Origin: Rana temporaria
Lineage: Eukaryota > Chordata > Amphibia > Anura > Ranidae
Assembly: GCF_905171775.1 (NCBI RefSeq)
Contig: NC_053491.1
Location: forward strand, 302,378,373-302,442,372
DNA length: 64,000 nucleotides
Reading direction: 5' to 3'
Both the position numbers and the translations under genes were made by a program. Positions 12,023 through 21,324 of the stretch are shown here, piece after piece (within the stretch, counting starts at the first letter, position 1; each line of letters begins with the position of its first letter). Under the pieces are notes generated by a model. It had not been told where the DNA came from. It saw only the letters and a list, made by a program, of their open reading frames with translations, and did no database searches.

Positions 12023-13181
12023 TACGCCAGTGTCTTAGGTGTTAGTCATGGTTTAGCTTGCCTCCGCATCCTTGGGATTAGGTGAGCTACCGGTTCTGTC
12101 CAAAAAAGCCTCAGCGCTAAAGTGGTCAGTAACCGGACCCCAAACCCTTGGGGTATAGCCCATAATGCTTTTCTTTTTAGAGAGCTGGACCCTGGGCCCA
12201 GAACTTAGAAACCTTTGGGTACCTAAAGTTTTCTGTTGCCAGGGTGCTATATGGGCCCAGGACAGTGGATCCTTCATAGGAACCCAGGGCCTGAAGGTCT
12301 AGACATCCCCACGGAGATGGGGGAAGATTGGGCCTCTTGCTTGGCAAAGTCCTGCGGCATGGAGCAGGTAAGTGAGGGGAAAACTTGCGGAACTTGGTTC
12401 TTAGCAGGTTTTTTTCTGGGGGGTCACAGGGGACATGCCTAAAGTTATGCACTGCATCTGGCAAACTAGTCACATATCATAAAGATAGGATGGCTCTCTA
12501 TGTATTATTCCCCATAAGATGTGACCTCCCTTGTAGTGTTGGAAAAGCATTGAGTGGGGCCTGTGTTATATAAAAATATATGTGTATGTCAGAGAGCTTT
12601 GCTTACCTGCAGGCCTCCAGGCGATGCTCCATTCAGTCTTCCTCCTCAGAGCCTGCAAGCAGGCAAAACGCTGACCTCCTCATGGTTCCAGGCTGCAGGC
12701 TGCAGTTTGCTGGAACAGAGAGGTCCCTTCCTCCCAAAATCCCCCCCCCCTCCCCCTGTCGGGAGGGGCATTTCCTGTTTGAGGTTGCTGGGGGGGAAGG
12801 GCGGGTCAGTGGCTTAAAGGAAGGGGCGGCCCTTCCTTGTTTGTTCCATCAATACTTTGGAACTGAGGAGAAAGACCAGAGCGGCAGCACGGGGCGCCGA
12901 GGACACACAGTGGCCAGAAAGGATATTGCAGTCTTCAGAGGACTGTTTTTTCAAGCCTAGAAATAGGCTGTTTCTTTTCCATCTCATAGTTTTTCTTTGC
13001 AATACTACTCAGGGGGACAGAATGTTTTTTCTTTCCTGGATTTGAAACAAAAACGAAAAAAAAAAAAAAAAAAAAAGTCATCTAGGGGAGAGGAAGCATT
13101 TTTTTTTATCCCCCAAACAGGTGTTTGGACAATTAACTTTTATAGTTCCAAATACCAATAGGTAGCAGGTGTACCTCGGTA
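12023..13181 (+). other. DIRS-3 leader region
   Basis: Non-coding stretch between the left ITR and the gag-like frame. It contains pyrimidine-rich tracts, C runs near 12740 and an A run at about 13058-13075. I see no frame similar to a known DIRS protein; it probably acts as 5' untranslated leader. Confidence 0.5.
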
Positions 13182-14447
13182 TTGTACCATGGTATGCCGC
13201 TGTTTTCCCTACAGGGAGCCTTGGGGCCATCGGGATCTGGGGCTGGAGCTGACGCGGGTCAGTCCAACCCTAAGATGGTCACGGAGGAGGTATTACTCAC
13301 CTCTTTAAAAGAGATGCAGAAAAGCATGGGAAAAATGATATCCGCAGCTATGCGGGGCAGTAAGCGGAATAGATCTCCGTCACCCGAGCGCGGACCCTCA
13401 GAAGAGGAGGTCCTTTCCTCAGGGGAATTGGACGACCTCTTGGACACGGACCAAGTAGGTTCAGGGATCGAAGACCCGGATACAGAGGAGTCTGGGGCAG
13501 TCTCCCTGAGGGAGAGCTGGTGGATTCAAGGATTGTCGGACTTGGTCCATAGGACATTCAACTTGCCAGTACCAGATCTCCAGGTATCGACGGTTTCAGC
13601 TTTGGGCTCACTGAGGGCGCCTCAAAGCAATGCTGTGTTTCCGATCCATCCTCTATTAGAGGGAATTTTGTTCCAAGATTGGAACAAGCCAGATAAGATC
13701 TTCTTACCACCTAAAAGGTTCTCTGTCCTATATCCTATGGAAGAAAAATTTTCCAAAAGATGGGCTACTCCTGCAGTGGACGCAGCCATCTCATGTGTTA
13801 ACAGATCGTTAACATGCCCTGTAGAAAACATACAGGTGTTCAAGGATCCAGTTGATAAGCGCTTGGAAGCACTACTTAAGAACTCCTTCACTACTGCAGG
13901 GGCAGTAGTACAGCCAGCTGTGGCTGCGATTGGGGTCGCTCAAGCATTATCGGATCAATTTAAGCAGATGCTTAAACTTATTCCGGCCCAGCAGGCAGAA
14001 AAATTTTCGGATGTCCCTAAGGCCATATGTTTTACGGTAGACGCAATCAAGGATTCTATCCAGCAAGCGTCACGTTTATCGTTATCCCTTATCCATATGA
14101 GAAGACTCTTATGGTTAAAAAGCTGGGAGGCTGAGCCCCCATGCAAGAAGCTCCTGGTAGGGTTCCCCTTCCATGGAGGACGACTCTTCGGAGAAGACCT
14201 AGATAAATACATTCAGACCATTTCAAACGGCAAGAGTACTCTCTTGCCAACTAAGAAGAAGGTTCAGGGACCTGCGTTTAAACGACAGTATTCCCCTGGG
14301 CAGGGGCCCTCTAATGCCAAGCAGTATCGACGGCCTCCTGCAAAAGCAAAGTTCGGCTTCAACAGCAGATCACAAGGACAGGCTGTTAGAGGCAAAAGGC
14401 AGTGGTTTCGCAAACCAGCAAAACCAGCCCCCAAGCCAACCTTATGA
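13182..14447 (+). CDS. DIRS-3 gag-like protein
   Basis: 421-residue frame in the position of DIRS ORF1. In these elements ORF1 is thought to package the RNA. The N-terminal third is Ser/Glu-rich (SKRNRSPSPERGPSEEE around residues 61-75). The middle (about 105-330) is a hydrophobic/helical region with LLEGILFQDWNKPDK and PAVDAAISCVNRS. The C-terminus is strongly basic with RGKRQWFRKPAKPAPKP, probably for nucleic-acid binding. No zinc knuckle is seen. The frame overlaps the next one by about 130 bp. The first ATG is used by default; the real start may lie slightly downstream. Confidence 0.8.
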   Translation: MYHGMPLFSLQGALGPSGSGAGADAGQSNPKMVTEEVLLTSLKEMQKSMGKMISAAMRGSKRNRSPSPERGPSEEEVLSSGELDDLLDTDQVGSGIEDPDTEESGAVSLRESWWIQGLSDLVHRTFNLPVPDLQVSTVSALGSLRAPQSNAVFPIHPLLEGILFQDWNKPDKIFLPPKRFSVLYPMEEKFSKRWATPAVDAAISCVNRSLTCPVENIQVFKDPVDKRLEALLKNSFTTAGAVVQPAVAAIGVAQALSDQFKQMLKLIPAQQAEKFSDVPKAICFTVDAIKDSIQQASRLSLSLIHMRRLLWLKSWEAEPPCKKLLVGFPFHGGRLFGEDLDKYIQTISNGKSTLLPTKKKVQGPAFKRQYSPGQGPSNAKQYRRPPAKAKFGFNSRSQGQAVRGKRQWFRKPAKPAPKPTL

Positions 14448-16176
14448 AGGGGCGCCCCCACCCACGAAGGTGGGGGGAAGGCTGCGACTCTTTTCAGAGA
14501 TTTGGGAAGCCAGCATTCCCGACGAGTGGGTACGGTCTTCCGTGGCCACAGGCTACAAATTAGATTTCCTAAGGTTTCCTCCTCCTCATTTCCAGAAGTC
14601 GAGGATTCCAAACGATCCGGAAAAGGGAGCCGCATTAAGATCGGCATTAGATCATCTACTTTCCCAGGAAGTAATAGTAGAGGTACCAGTCCTGGAACAG
14701 GGGCTGGGTTTCTACTCCAACCTATTCATCATCCCAAGATCCAATGGAGATGTCAGGCCAATTTTGGACCTAAAGATGGTAAATGCATATCTAAAGATCC
14801 GCTCATTTCGGATGGAATCCGTGCGGTCAGCAGCTGCCACACTCCAGAAGGACGACTTCATGGCGTCCATAGACATAAAGGATGCCTACCTTTATGTTCC
14901 AATTTATCAGCCACATCAAAGATATCTACGCTTCATGGTGGCTTCGCGTCACTTCCAATTCGTGGCGCTTCCCTTCGGGTTGGCTACGGCCCCCCGGGTG
15001 TTCACGAAGGTCCTAGCTCCAATCCTAGCCAAACTAAGGATCCAAGGGGTCACGATCCTAGCATACCTGGACGACCTCCTAGTCATAGATCACTCGTCTC
15101 CCGGCTTGGAGCGAGCAGTGGCCCTCACGGTCCAATACCTCGAGAGGTTTGGCTGGGTCCTAAATCGAGAAAAGTCAGCTTTCCAGCCCACAAAGCAGTT
15201 GGAATATCTCGGCATGAGATTAGACACAGAACAACAAGGAGTGTTCCTACCTCTGAGGAAGGTAAAAGCCATCAAGGAATTAATCCTACTGGTTCTAAGC
15301 AAGAAAGAACCGACTATTCGCCTATGTATGAGGTTACTAGGCAAGATGGTGGCCACATTCGAGGCGGTACCATACGCCCAGAGCCACACTCGCATCCTAC
15401 AGGCAGCCATCCTGTCAGCATGGAGCAGAAGGCCACAGGCCTTGGATATCCCGTTGCCGCTCTCATCAAGAGTCCGACAAAGTCTGTGTTGGTGGTTAGA
15501 CCCTCAGAATCTACTGAAGGGGAGGTCTTTCAGCCCAGTGGCTTGGAAGATAGTGACCACAGACGCCAGCCTGACGGGCTGGGGAGCAATTTTGGATGGT
15601 TGCACTCGCCAAGGTACTTGGGCAAAGCCAGAGAAGCAGTTGCCCATCAACATCTTGGAGCTCAGAGCTGCTCGACTAGCCCTCAGGGCTTGGACGTCAA
15701 AATTGCAGGGGTTCCCGGTGAGAATTCAATCAGACAATGCCACGGCCGTGGCATACATAAATCACCAAGGGGGAACCAGGAGTCAAGCCGCTCAGAGAGA
15801 GGTGAGCTTGATTCTTCTATGGGCAGAGGCTCATGTGCCCTGCATATCGGCAATATTCATTCCAGGAGTGGACAACTTTCAGGCGGACTTCTTAAGCCGC
15901 CAGACTCTATGGCCGGGGGAATGGTCTCTGCATCCACTAGTCTTTCAAGCACTCTGCCAAAGATGGGGAGTGCCGGACGTGGATATCATGGCATCGAGAC
16001 TCAACAAGAAACTAGACAGGTTCATGTCCCGCTCAAGGGATCCGATGGCCTGCGGAACCGATGCGTTGGTTGCCCTTGGCATCAGTTCAAACTTCTTTAT
16101 GCGTTTCCCCCGCTCCAGTTCCTACCCCGCCTGCTGCGCAGGATCCGGGTGGAGCACATACCAGTCATCCTGGTAG
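14314..16176 (+). CDS. DIRS-3 reverse transcriptase/RNase H
   Basis: 620-residue frame. RT spans about residues 80-330: EQGLGFYSNLFIIPRSNGDV, then ASIDIKDAYLYVPI with the first catalytic Asp, QFVALPFGLATAPRVFTKV, and the YLDDLLVID catalytic pair. RNase H follows (about 400-530): VTTDASLTGWGA, LELRAARLALRAW, IQSDNATAVAYINHQGGT and FIPGVDNFQADFLSR carry the expected acidic residues. The start overlaps gag in another frame, so the true N-terminus is uncertain. Near 16065 the frame leaves the conserved path: the expected WHQFKLLYAFPPLQFLPRLL segment continues in the frame that runs to 16337. This may be a frameshift mutation or a decoding shift. Confidence 0.9.
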   Translation: MPSSIDGLLQKQSSASTADHKDRLLEAKGSGFANQQNQPPSQPYEGAPPPTKVGGRLRLFSEIWEASIPDEWVRSSVATGYKLDFLRFPPPHFQKSRIPNDPEKGAALRSALDHLLSQEVIVEVPVLEQGLGFYSNLFIIPRSNGDVRPILDLKMVNAYLKIRSFRMESVRSAAATLQKDDFMASIDIKDAYLYVPIYQPHQRYLRFMVASRHFQFVALPFGLATAPRVFTKVLAPILAKLRIQGVTILAYLDDLLVIDHSSPGLERAVALTVQYLERFGWVLNREKSAFQPTKQLEYLGMRLDTEQQGVFLPLRKVKAIKELILLVLSKKEPTIRLCMRLLGKMVATFEAVPYAQSHTRILQAAILSAWSRRPQALDIPLPLSSRVRQSLCWWLDPQNLLKGRSFSPVAWKIVTTDASLTGWGAILDGCTRQGTWAKPEKQLPINILELRAARLALRAWTSKLQGFPVRIQSDNATAVAYINHQGGTRSQAAQREVSLILLWAEAHVPCISAIFIPGVDNFQADFLSRQTLWPGEWSLHPLVFQALCQRWGVPDVDIMASRLNKKLDRFMSRSRDPMACGTDALVALGISSNFFMRFPRSSSYPACCAGSGWSTYQSSW

Positions 16177-17353
16177 CTCCAGCATGGCCCAGAAGGGCAT
16201 GGTACTCACTAATCTTAAGGATGGTAGTGGGAGACCCTTGGACTCTTCCTCTACGGCCAGACCTGCTATCGCAAGGTCCGATCCTCCACCCTGCCTTACG
16301 GCATCTAAATTTGACGGCCTGGAAGCTGAATCCCTGATTCTCAGGGGTAGAGGTCTGTCTCAGAAAGTAATCTCTACCCTAATCAGAGCCAGGAAACCGG
16401 TCTCTAGGGTGATTTATTACAGGGTCTGGAAGGCCTATGTAGGCTGGTGTGAGTCCAAGCGATGGCTTTCTCGCAAATTTACCATCGATAGAGTATTAAG
16501 TTTTCTCCAGCTAGGAGTGGATAAAGGATTGGCATTAAGCACAATCAAAGGACAGATTTCTGCTCTGTCAGTGTGGTTTCAGCGGCCGCTGGCCACCCAC
16601 TCGCTGGTTAAGACCTTCCTTCAAGGGGTCTTACGTATTAGACCTCCAGTTAAATCCCCGCTTTGTCCGTGGGATTTAAATCTTGTTCTGTCAAGTTTAC
16701 AGAAACAACCGTTTGAGCCGTTGGCTGATATTCCTTTGGTTCTACTGACAAGGAAGTTAGTATTTTTGGTTGCCATAGTTTCCGCAAGAAGAGTTTCGGA
16801 GCTGGCAGCCTTATCCTGTAAGGAACCATATCTTGTTTTTCATAAGGACAGGGTCGTTCTCCGCCCTCATCCTTCCTTCCTTCCGAAGGTCATATCCAGT
16901 TTTCATTTGAACCAGGATTTGGTATTACCATCCTTCTTCCCTAAACCTACTTCCAGAAAGGAAGGGTTGCTGCATACCTTGGATATTGTCAGGGCCATGA
17001 AGGCCTATCTTAAAGCTACAAAGAAGATCCGGAAGACAGATGTGCTGTTCATTCTACCGGATGGGCCCAAGAAGGGGCAGGCAGCTGCAAAGTCCACCAT
17101 TTCTAGGTGGATTAAGCAATTAATCACTCAGGCCTACGGCTTGAAAGGGTTGCCTCCTCCAGTATCATTAAAGGCTCATTCTACTAGAGCCATGGGCGCC
17201 TCCTGGGCAGCACACCACCAGATCTCTATGGCTCAAGTTTGCAAGGCGGCAACCTGGTCTTCTGTCCACACGTTTACAAAATTCTACAAGTTGGACGTAA
17301 GAAGGAATACTGATACTGCCTTCGGGCAGGCAGTGCTGCAGGCTGCAGTTTGA
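16061..17353 (+). CDS. DIRS-3 tyrosine recombinase
   Basis: Up to 430 residues; the real recombinase begins near residue 85 (about 16310) at ESLILRGRGLSQKVISTLIR. It catalyses integration of a circular DNA intermediate without target duplication. Key residues visible: first Arg in VSARRVSELA, His-x-x-Arg in KAHSTRAMGASWA, and the Tyr in FTKFYKLDV. The SAM-like core-binding region is residues about 90-190 (RKPVSRVIYYRVWKAYVGW). The upstream overlap with the frame ending at 16337 suggests a shift between RT-RH and recombinase. All catalytic positions I can check are intact, so it could be functional. Confidence 0.9.
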   Translation: MRWLPLASVQTSLCVSPAPVPTPPAAQDPGGAHTSHPGSSSMAQKGMVLTNLKDGSGRPLDSSSTARPAIARSDPPPCLTASKFDGLEAESLILRGRGLSQKVISTLIRARKPVSRVIYYRVWKAYVGWCESKRWLSRKFTIDRVLSFLQLGVDKGLALSTIKGQISALSVWFQRPLATHSLVKTFLQGVLRIRPPVKSPLCPWDLNLVLSSLQKQPFEPLADIPLVLLTRKLVFLVAIVSARRVSELAALSCKEPYLVFHKDRVVLRPHPSFLPKVISSFHLNQDLVLPSFFPKPTSRKEGLLHTLDIVRAMKAYLKATKKIRKTDVLFILPDGPKKGQAAAKSTISRWIKQLITQAYGLKGLPPPVSLKAHSTRAMGASWAAHHQISMAQVCKAATWSSVHTFTKFYKLDVRRNTDTAFGQAVLQAAV

Positions 17354-17501
17354 GACCCTCGGATTCCGGGGGCTCCTCTTGTTCGAGTTAAATTAAAAAT
17401 TTTATTTTTCTCAACTAAGTTGGATTTATTATGATTTGAGTATATCTCTAAATTAAATCCTTTTGTCTTGGAGATGTTCTCCCTCCCCTCATTGTAAGCA
17501 T

Positions 17502-17625
17502 TGCTTTGGGACATCCCATATAGTAATGAATGCCGCTCTGTGTCCCGTGATGTACGATAAAGAAAAAGAGATTTTTAATACAGCTTACCTGTAAAATCTT
17601 TTTCTTGGAGTACATCACGGGACAC
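17502..17625. repeat. DIRS-3 internal complementary region
   Basis: Positions about 17545-17575 (GATGTACGATAAAGAAAA) are complementary to the left terminus at about 11872-11890. Positions about 17562-17625 are complementary to the right terminus (about 17805-17865). It thus spans the joint that would form if both ends met in a circle. Confidence 0.9.
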
Positions 17626-17680
17626 AGAGCTCCCACCCCTCTTTTTTGAGGACCATTTTGGGAGGCATACTGCTTGCTAC

Positions 17681-17818
17681 AAAACTGAGGTACTCCTCCT
17701 ATGGGAGGGGGTTATATAGGGAGGGGCATTTCCTGTTTGAGATTGCCAGTGTCTACACCTGAAGGTACTCCATATAACCCATATAGTAATGAATGCCGCT
17801 CTGTGTCCCGTGATGTAC
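17681..17818. repeat. DIRS-3 inverted terminal repeat, right
   Basis: Inverted partner of 11885-12022. It is followed to about 17868 by a 50-bp extension (AAGAAAAAGATTTTACAGG onward) that is the inverse of 17562-17615. Confidence 0.95.
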
Positions 17819-17868
17819 TCCAAGAAAAAGATTTTACAGGTAAGCTGTATTAAAAATCTCTTTTTTTT

Positions 17869-18007
17869 ATATATATATTTTTTATTAAAGGGCCCAGAGG
17901 TTTCCTTTTTTTTTTTTAATTAAAGGGCCCAGAGGTCCCGGATGGCAACCCCCCTTTTTTTTTAATTTCTTTTTATAAAAAAAAAAAAATATTTGTGTAT
18001 GTATGTG

Positions 18008-18082
<75 letters not shown>

Positions 18083-18126
18083 TTAATTAAAGGGCCCAGG
18101 GCCCCAGATGGCAACCCCCCTTTAAA

Positions 18127-18167
<41 letters not shown>

Positions 18168-18175
18168 CAGGGTCG
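17869..18175. repeat. Minisatellite/microsatellite array, right part
   Basis: Continuation of the GGGCCCAGAGG...GGATGGCAACCCCCC array seen at 11540-11871, with long pure (TA)n runs at about 18012-18079 and 18136-18164. Short frames here (Tyr-Ile repeats) are products of the AT repeat and are not genes. Confidence 0.85.
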
Positions 18176-19151
18176 CCCCCACCCCCGCTTCTCAATTTTA
18201 GGCGTCACCCCCCCCCCCCCCCCCGGTTCTCTGCTCTAGGAGGGCCCATGCCTGAAGCTGTGTAAGGGGCCCCATAATTCCTGATGGCGGCCCTGGCTGA
18301 GACCCACATTCTGAAGAAACGAGGGATCCCGGGGCCAGTGCTTTCTACACTTATGGAAAATAAATAGTGCAGCGCTAAAACAATGTAAAACAATACCACA
18401 ATGTGAATGACGGTAATCACAAAACAGTGCACAGAAAACAAAATAAAGAAATTGCATATTAAGGAAGCCAAAAGGCTTCAATGAACAATGTGAAAGTCCA
18501 TAGTAGTGAACCAATCATAAAGTGATCCTTCCCAGAAACTGGCACAGGATATAGAGATTGCAAGTTGACTGTTAAGGTACTCAAATACTTCATGTAATGA
18601 ACAAATAAGGTACCCTTACCGCAACTGATGGACTCATCTGTTAAATAACAGTGGGTCAGAATGGCTTGGGGTCTCAAAAGACCTGGATTATGTAGGAGGG
18701 TCTCTGTGACTTTCCAAAGAACTTGAAAACAATCCTGTGAAGGGTTGTGCGATACAATGGAACACAAAGATGATACTCCTTCCACTGGCAGACAAGGTTC
18801 AATGTGGATGCATGTAGGCTCCAAATGAATAGAGGAAACGGAGCAAAAATAAAAAAAAATACTCCCAATGGTGCAGGTCAAACAAACCACTTGAAGGTTT
18901 ATTCAAATAAAATTACCATACAGTAAATGACAACAAAAATGAAAATAAAAAGTGATCACAGTAGATATATTAAAAGGCAATGTGGGGTGCAGTAATGCTG
19001 TCCCGACGTGTTTTGACTAAGAGTCTTCAACTGGGGCATATCCCTGTACCCCAACATTGCACTACATTTATAAACTTCAAAGACCCAAATACGCCCATAA
19101 AGGGCGAAACAGGAAATGCCTGAGAACCACCTGCTGTTCAAGCCTCTATAT
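18176..19151. other. Unassigned repeat-derived sequence
   Basis: Contains a C tract at about 18209-18224 and AT-rich sequence with no gene. The stretch around 19000-19050 (CCGACGTGTTTTGACTAAGA) resembles a motif common in amphibian retroelements, but I cannot assign the family. Nothing else is recognised. Confidence 0.3.
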
Positions 19152-19336
19152 CAGTGGTCATCAACCCTGTCCTGCAGGGCCCACTAACAGGCCAGGTTTT
19201 ATGTATTACCTTGGGGAGATGCAGACTAGAATACTGCAATCACTGAGGAGCAAATGATATCAGCTGTGATGTATTTCAGTTATCTTGCAAACCTGGCCTG
19301 TTAGTGGGCCCTGCAGGACAAGGTTGATGTCCACTG
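19152..19336. mobile_element. hAT MITE, 185 bp
   Basis: Long terminal inverted repeats of about 45 bp beginning CAGTGGTCATCAACC and ending GGTTGATGTCCACTG, flanked by a perfect 8-bp duplication CTCTATAT (19144-19151 and 19337-19344). No coding capacity. Confidence 0.95.
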
Positions 19337-19402
19337 CTCTATATGGCTGAAATTAACATAATTATGCTTGGCGGTGGTTCCTTGTATTTCAATACACATA
19401 TC

Positions 19403-20401
19403 TTAACCACTTGCCGCCTGCCTTATGCAAAAAGACGTCGGCAAAGTGGTTTCAATATCCTGACGTTCATATGATGTCCTCAGGATATTGAGCTGCTGCG
19501 CGCCCACAACGATCGCATTGCGGCGATCGTTGTTGCAGGGTGTCAGTCTGACACCCCGCAACATTGATCTAGATGGAGACTCTTTACCACATGATCAGCG
19601 TGTGAATCACAGCTGATCACGATGTAAACAGGAAAAGCCGGTAATCGACTTTTCCTCACTCGCGTCTGTCAGACGCGAGTAGAGGAGAGCCGATTGGCTG
19701 CTCCTCTGACGGGGGGTTTGTGCTGATCGATTATCAGCACAGCCCCCCCGAGGATGCCCACACTGGACAACCAGGGATGCCCACCACAGGTATGCCACCC
19801 TAGACCACCAGGGATGACAATTGCAAATAATGGATGCCAATCAGTGCCCACAATGGGCAACACTAATTGGCAGGCATTATTGTTTGGCACTGATTGGCAT
19901 CCATTAGTACAACACATACATTAGTATGTTAGTACCACCTATCCGTGCCCATTCATGCCGCCTATCCGTGCCCATCCATGCCACCTATCCGTGCCGCCTA
20001 TCAGTGCCCATCCGTGCTGCCTATCAGTGCCCATCCATGCCGCCTATTAGTGCCCATCAATGCCACCACATCAGTGCTGCCTTTTCAGTGCAGTACCATC
20101 AGTGCCCATCCGTGAAGGAGAAAACATACTAATTTACAATGTTTTATAACTGAAACAAAAACAACTTATTTTTTTCACAATTTTCAGTAATTTTTTTATT
20201 CTTTTTGCAGAAAATAAAAATCCCAGAGGTGATTAAACATGACCAAAAGAAAGCTCTATTTGTGGGAAAAAAATGATACAAATTTAGTTTGGGTACAGTG
20301 TAGCATGACCACGCAATTGTCATTCAAAGTGCAACAGCGCTGAAAGCTAAAAATTGGTCTGGGCGGGAAGGTGTATAAGTGCCCTGTATGGAAGTGGTTA
20401 A
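19403..20401. mobile_element. TTAA-bounded non-autonomous DNA element
   Basis: About 1 kb starting TTAACCACTTGCCGCC and ending GGAAGTGGTTAA. The short inverted repeats CCACTT and TTAA at both ends fit piggyBac- or Kolobok-type target choice. No transposase. Internal features are an inverted GATCGCATTGCGGCGATCG stem at about 19510 and a minisatellite at 19925-20120. Confidence 0.75.
19925..20120. repeat. Minisatellite of about 17-20 bp units
   Basis: Repeated GCCTATCCGTGCCCATCC-type units with variable length, inside the TTAA-bounded element. The frame through it (His/Pro/Cys-rich) is a by-product. Confidence 0.8.
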
Positions 20402-20839
20402 AATACATACAATATTAAAAATCTTATATAGCCGCATCATTAAACAGGACATGTGGTAGATTGTATGCAGACACTACTAAACCATACAAGATGCACATAA
20501 CAGGAAATGCTCAATAGTTTGCACTCCAAGCCTCATTTTCAGATATTGCATTGGGCCTATCAGAGCGCCCATAAATACTATATAAAAAAGAAAAAATACT
20601 GCGCTTATCTAAACAAAGTGAGCAGCTACACAGCAATGTGACAAAATTGAATGAAGTGGTAAGTGTAAATGTAGTGCTAGTGGTAATGTAAAAAACTCAA
20701 AAATCAACTGAGCAGCTGAAACAAATTGAACAAAAAGTCTATAGAAGTGAATAAATAATGTGAAACAGTGTCCAGCAATATATACTGGAGATAGATGCTG
20801 TTTAGTTCATCATGGAACCAAAATTCCTTCACGCTCTGA
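20402..20839. other. Unassigned AT-rich repeat-like sequence
   Basis: No gene. Stretches such as AATACTGCGCTTATCTAAAC and GTGAGCAGCTAC resemble those near 18350-18450 in style and may belong to one retroelement family, but I cannot name it. It ends where Harbinger H1 begins. Confidence 0.3.
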
Positions 20840-20989
20840 GGCCTTGTACACACGACCGAACATGTCCGATGAAACATGTCCGACGGAACGTTTCCAGCGG
20901 ACAAGGCTGAATTGTCCGTTGGCCTGATGTGCGTACACACACCAGCGGACAAAAATCCCCTCGGACCAGAACGCGGGCACTTAAACCAT

Positions 20990-21012
20990 GTACGACGTCA
21001 CTATAAAGGGAA
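20990..21012 (+). promoter_or_regulatory. Transposase core promoter of H1 (TATA-like)
   Basis: ACGACGTCACTATAAAGGGA lies about 325 bp upstream of the transposase ATG. The same CGACGTCACTATAAAGGG string precedes the transposase of copy A on the minus strand (about 56349-56366). The block combines a CRE-like TGACGTC core with a TATA-like box. Confidence 0.55.
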
Positions 21013-21324
21013 AGGCCAAAGTCTACGGCGCCGCCCTCTGTTCCGCTTTTGCTAGTTACGTGTTCCCGCGTGTTAGCGAAGGTTTGGTTAGAGCCGATTC
21101 ACGCTTTTGAGTCTCCGCGCTTCACAGGTTGTATTCTCGGGTTCAGTGTGTGCTTGTGGGAGCGTAGTTGGCAGTCAGTGCAGGCTTTCAGGTCGTTTCT
21201 GCTTTGCAGTGGCGTCCTGTCCGCTCGTATCTGTTTGTCGTGCGTTCTTTGCAGGTATTGCTGGATTTGGGTGTGCTTTCTGTTTGAGTGCGTTCTTGAC
21301 TGACCAGCTGGCCGGTTTGAAGCC

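Larger units (their letters stand above)
11872..17868 (+). mobile_element. Near-complete DIRS retrotransposon (DIRS-3)
   Basis: About 6 kb with inverted terminal repeats (11885-12022 and 17681-17818), an internal complementary region (17502-17625), and three overlapping frames for a gag-like protein, RT/RNase H and a tyrosine recombinase, all on the plus strand. It lies inside a minisatellite, with array units on both sides and no target duplication, as expected for recombinase-mediated insertion. The coding part is well preserved, with only one or two apparent frame changes near 16065-16330. It is the best-kept DIRS copy in the window. Confidence 0.93.

Noticed and set aside
14502..16337. 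611-codon frame overlapping the DIRS RT
   Set aside because: It is mostly the +1 shadow of the RT/RNase H frame. Only its last part (after about 16065) carries the conserved pre-recombinase segment.
18990..19120. Hammerhead ribozyme of a Penelope-like element
   Set aside because: A CGAAAC word is present near 19108 but I found no CUGAUGA core with a fitting stem II, so the motif is not supported.
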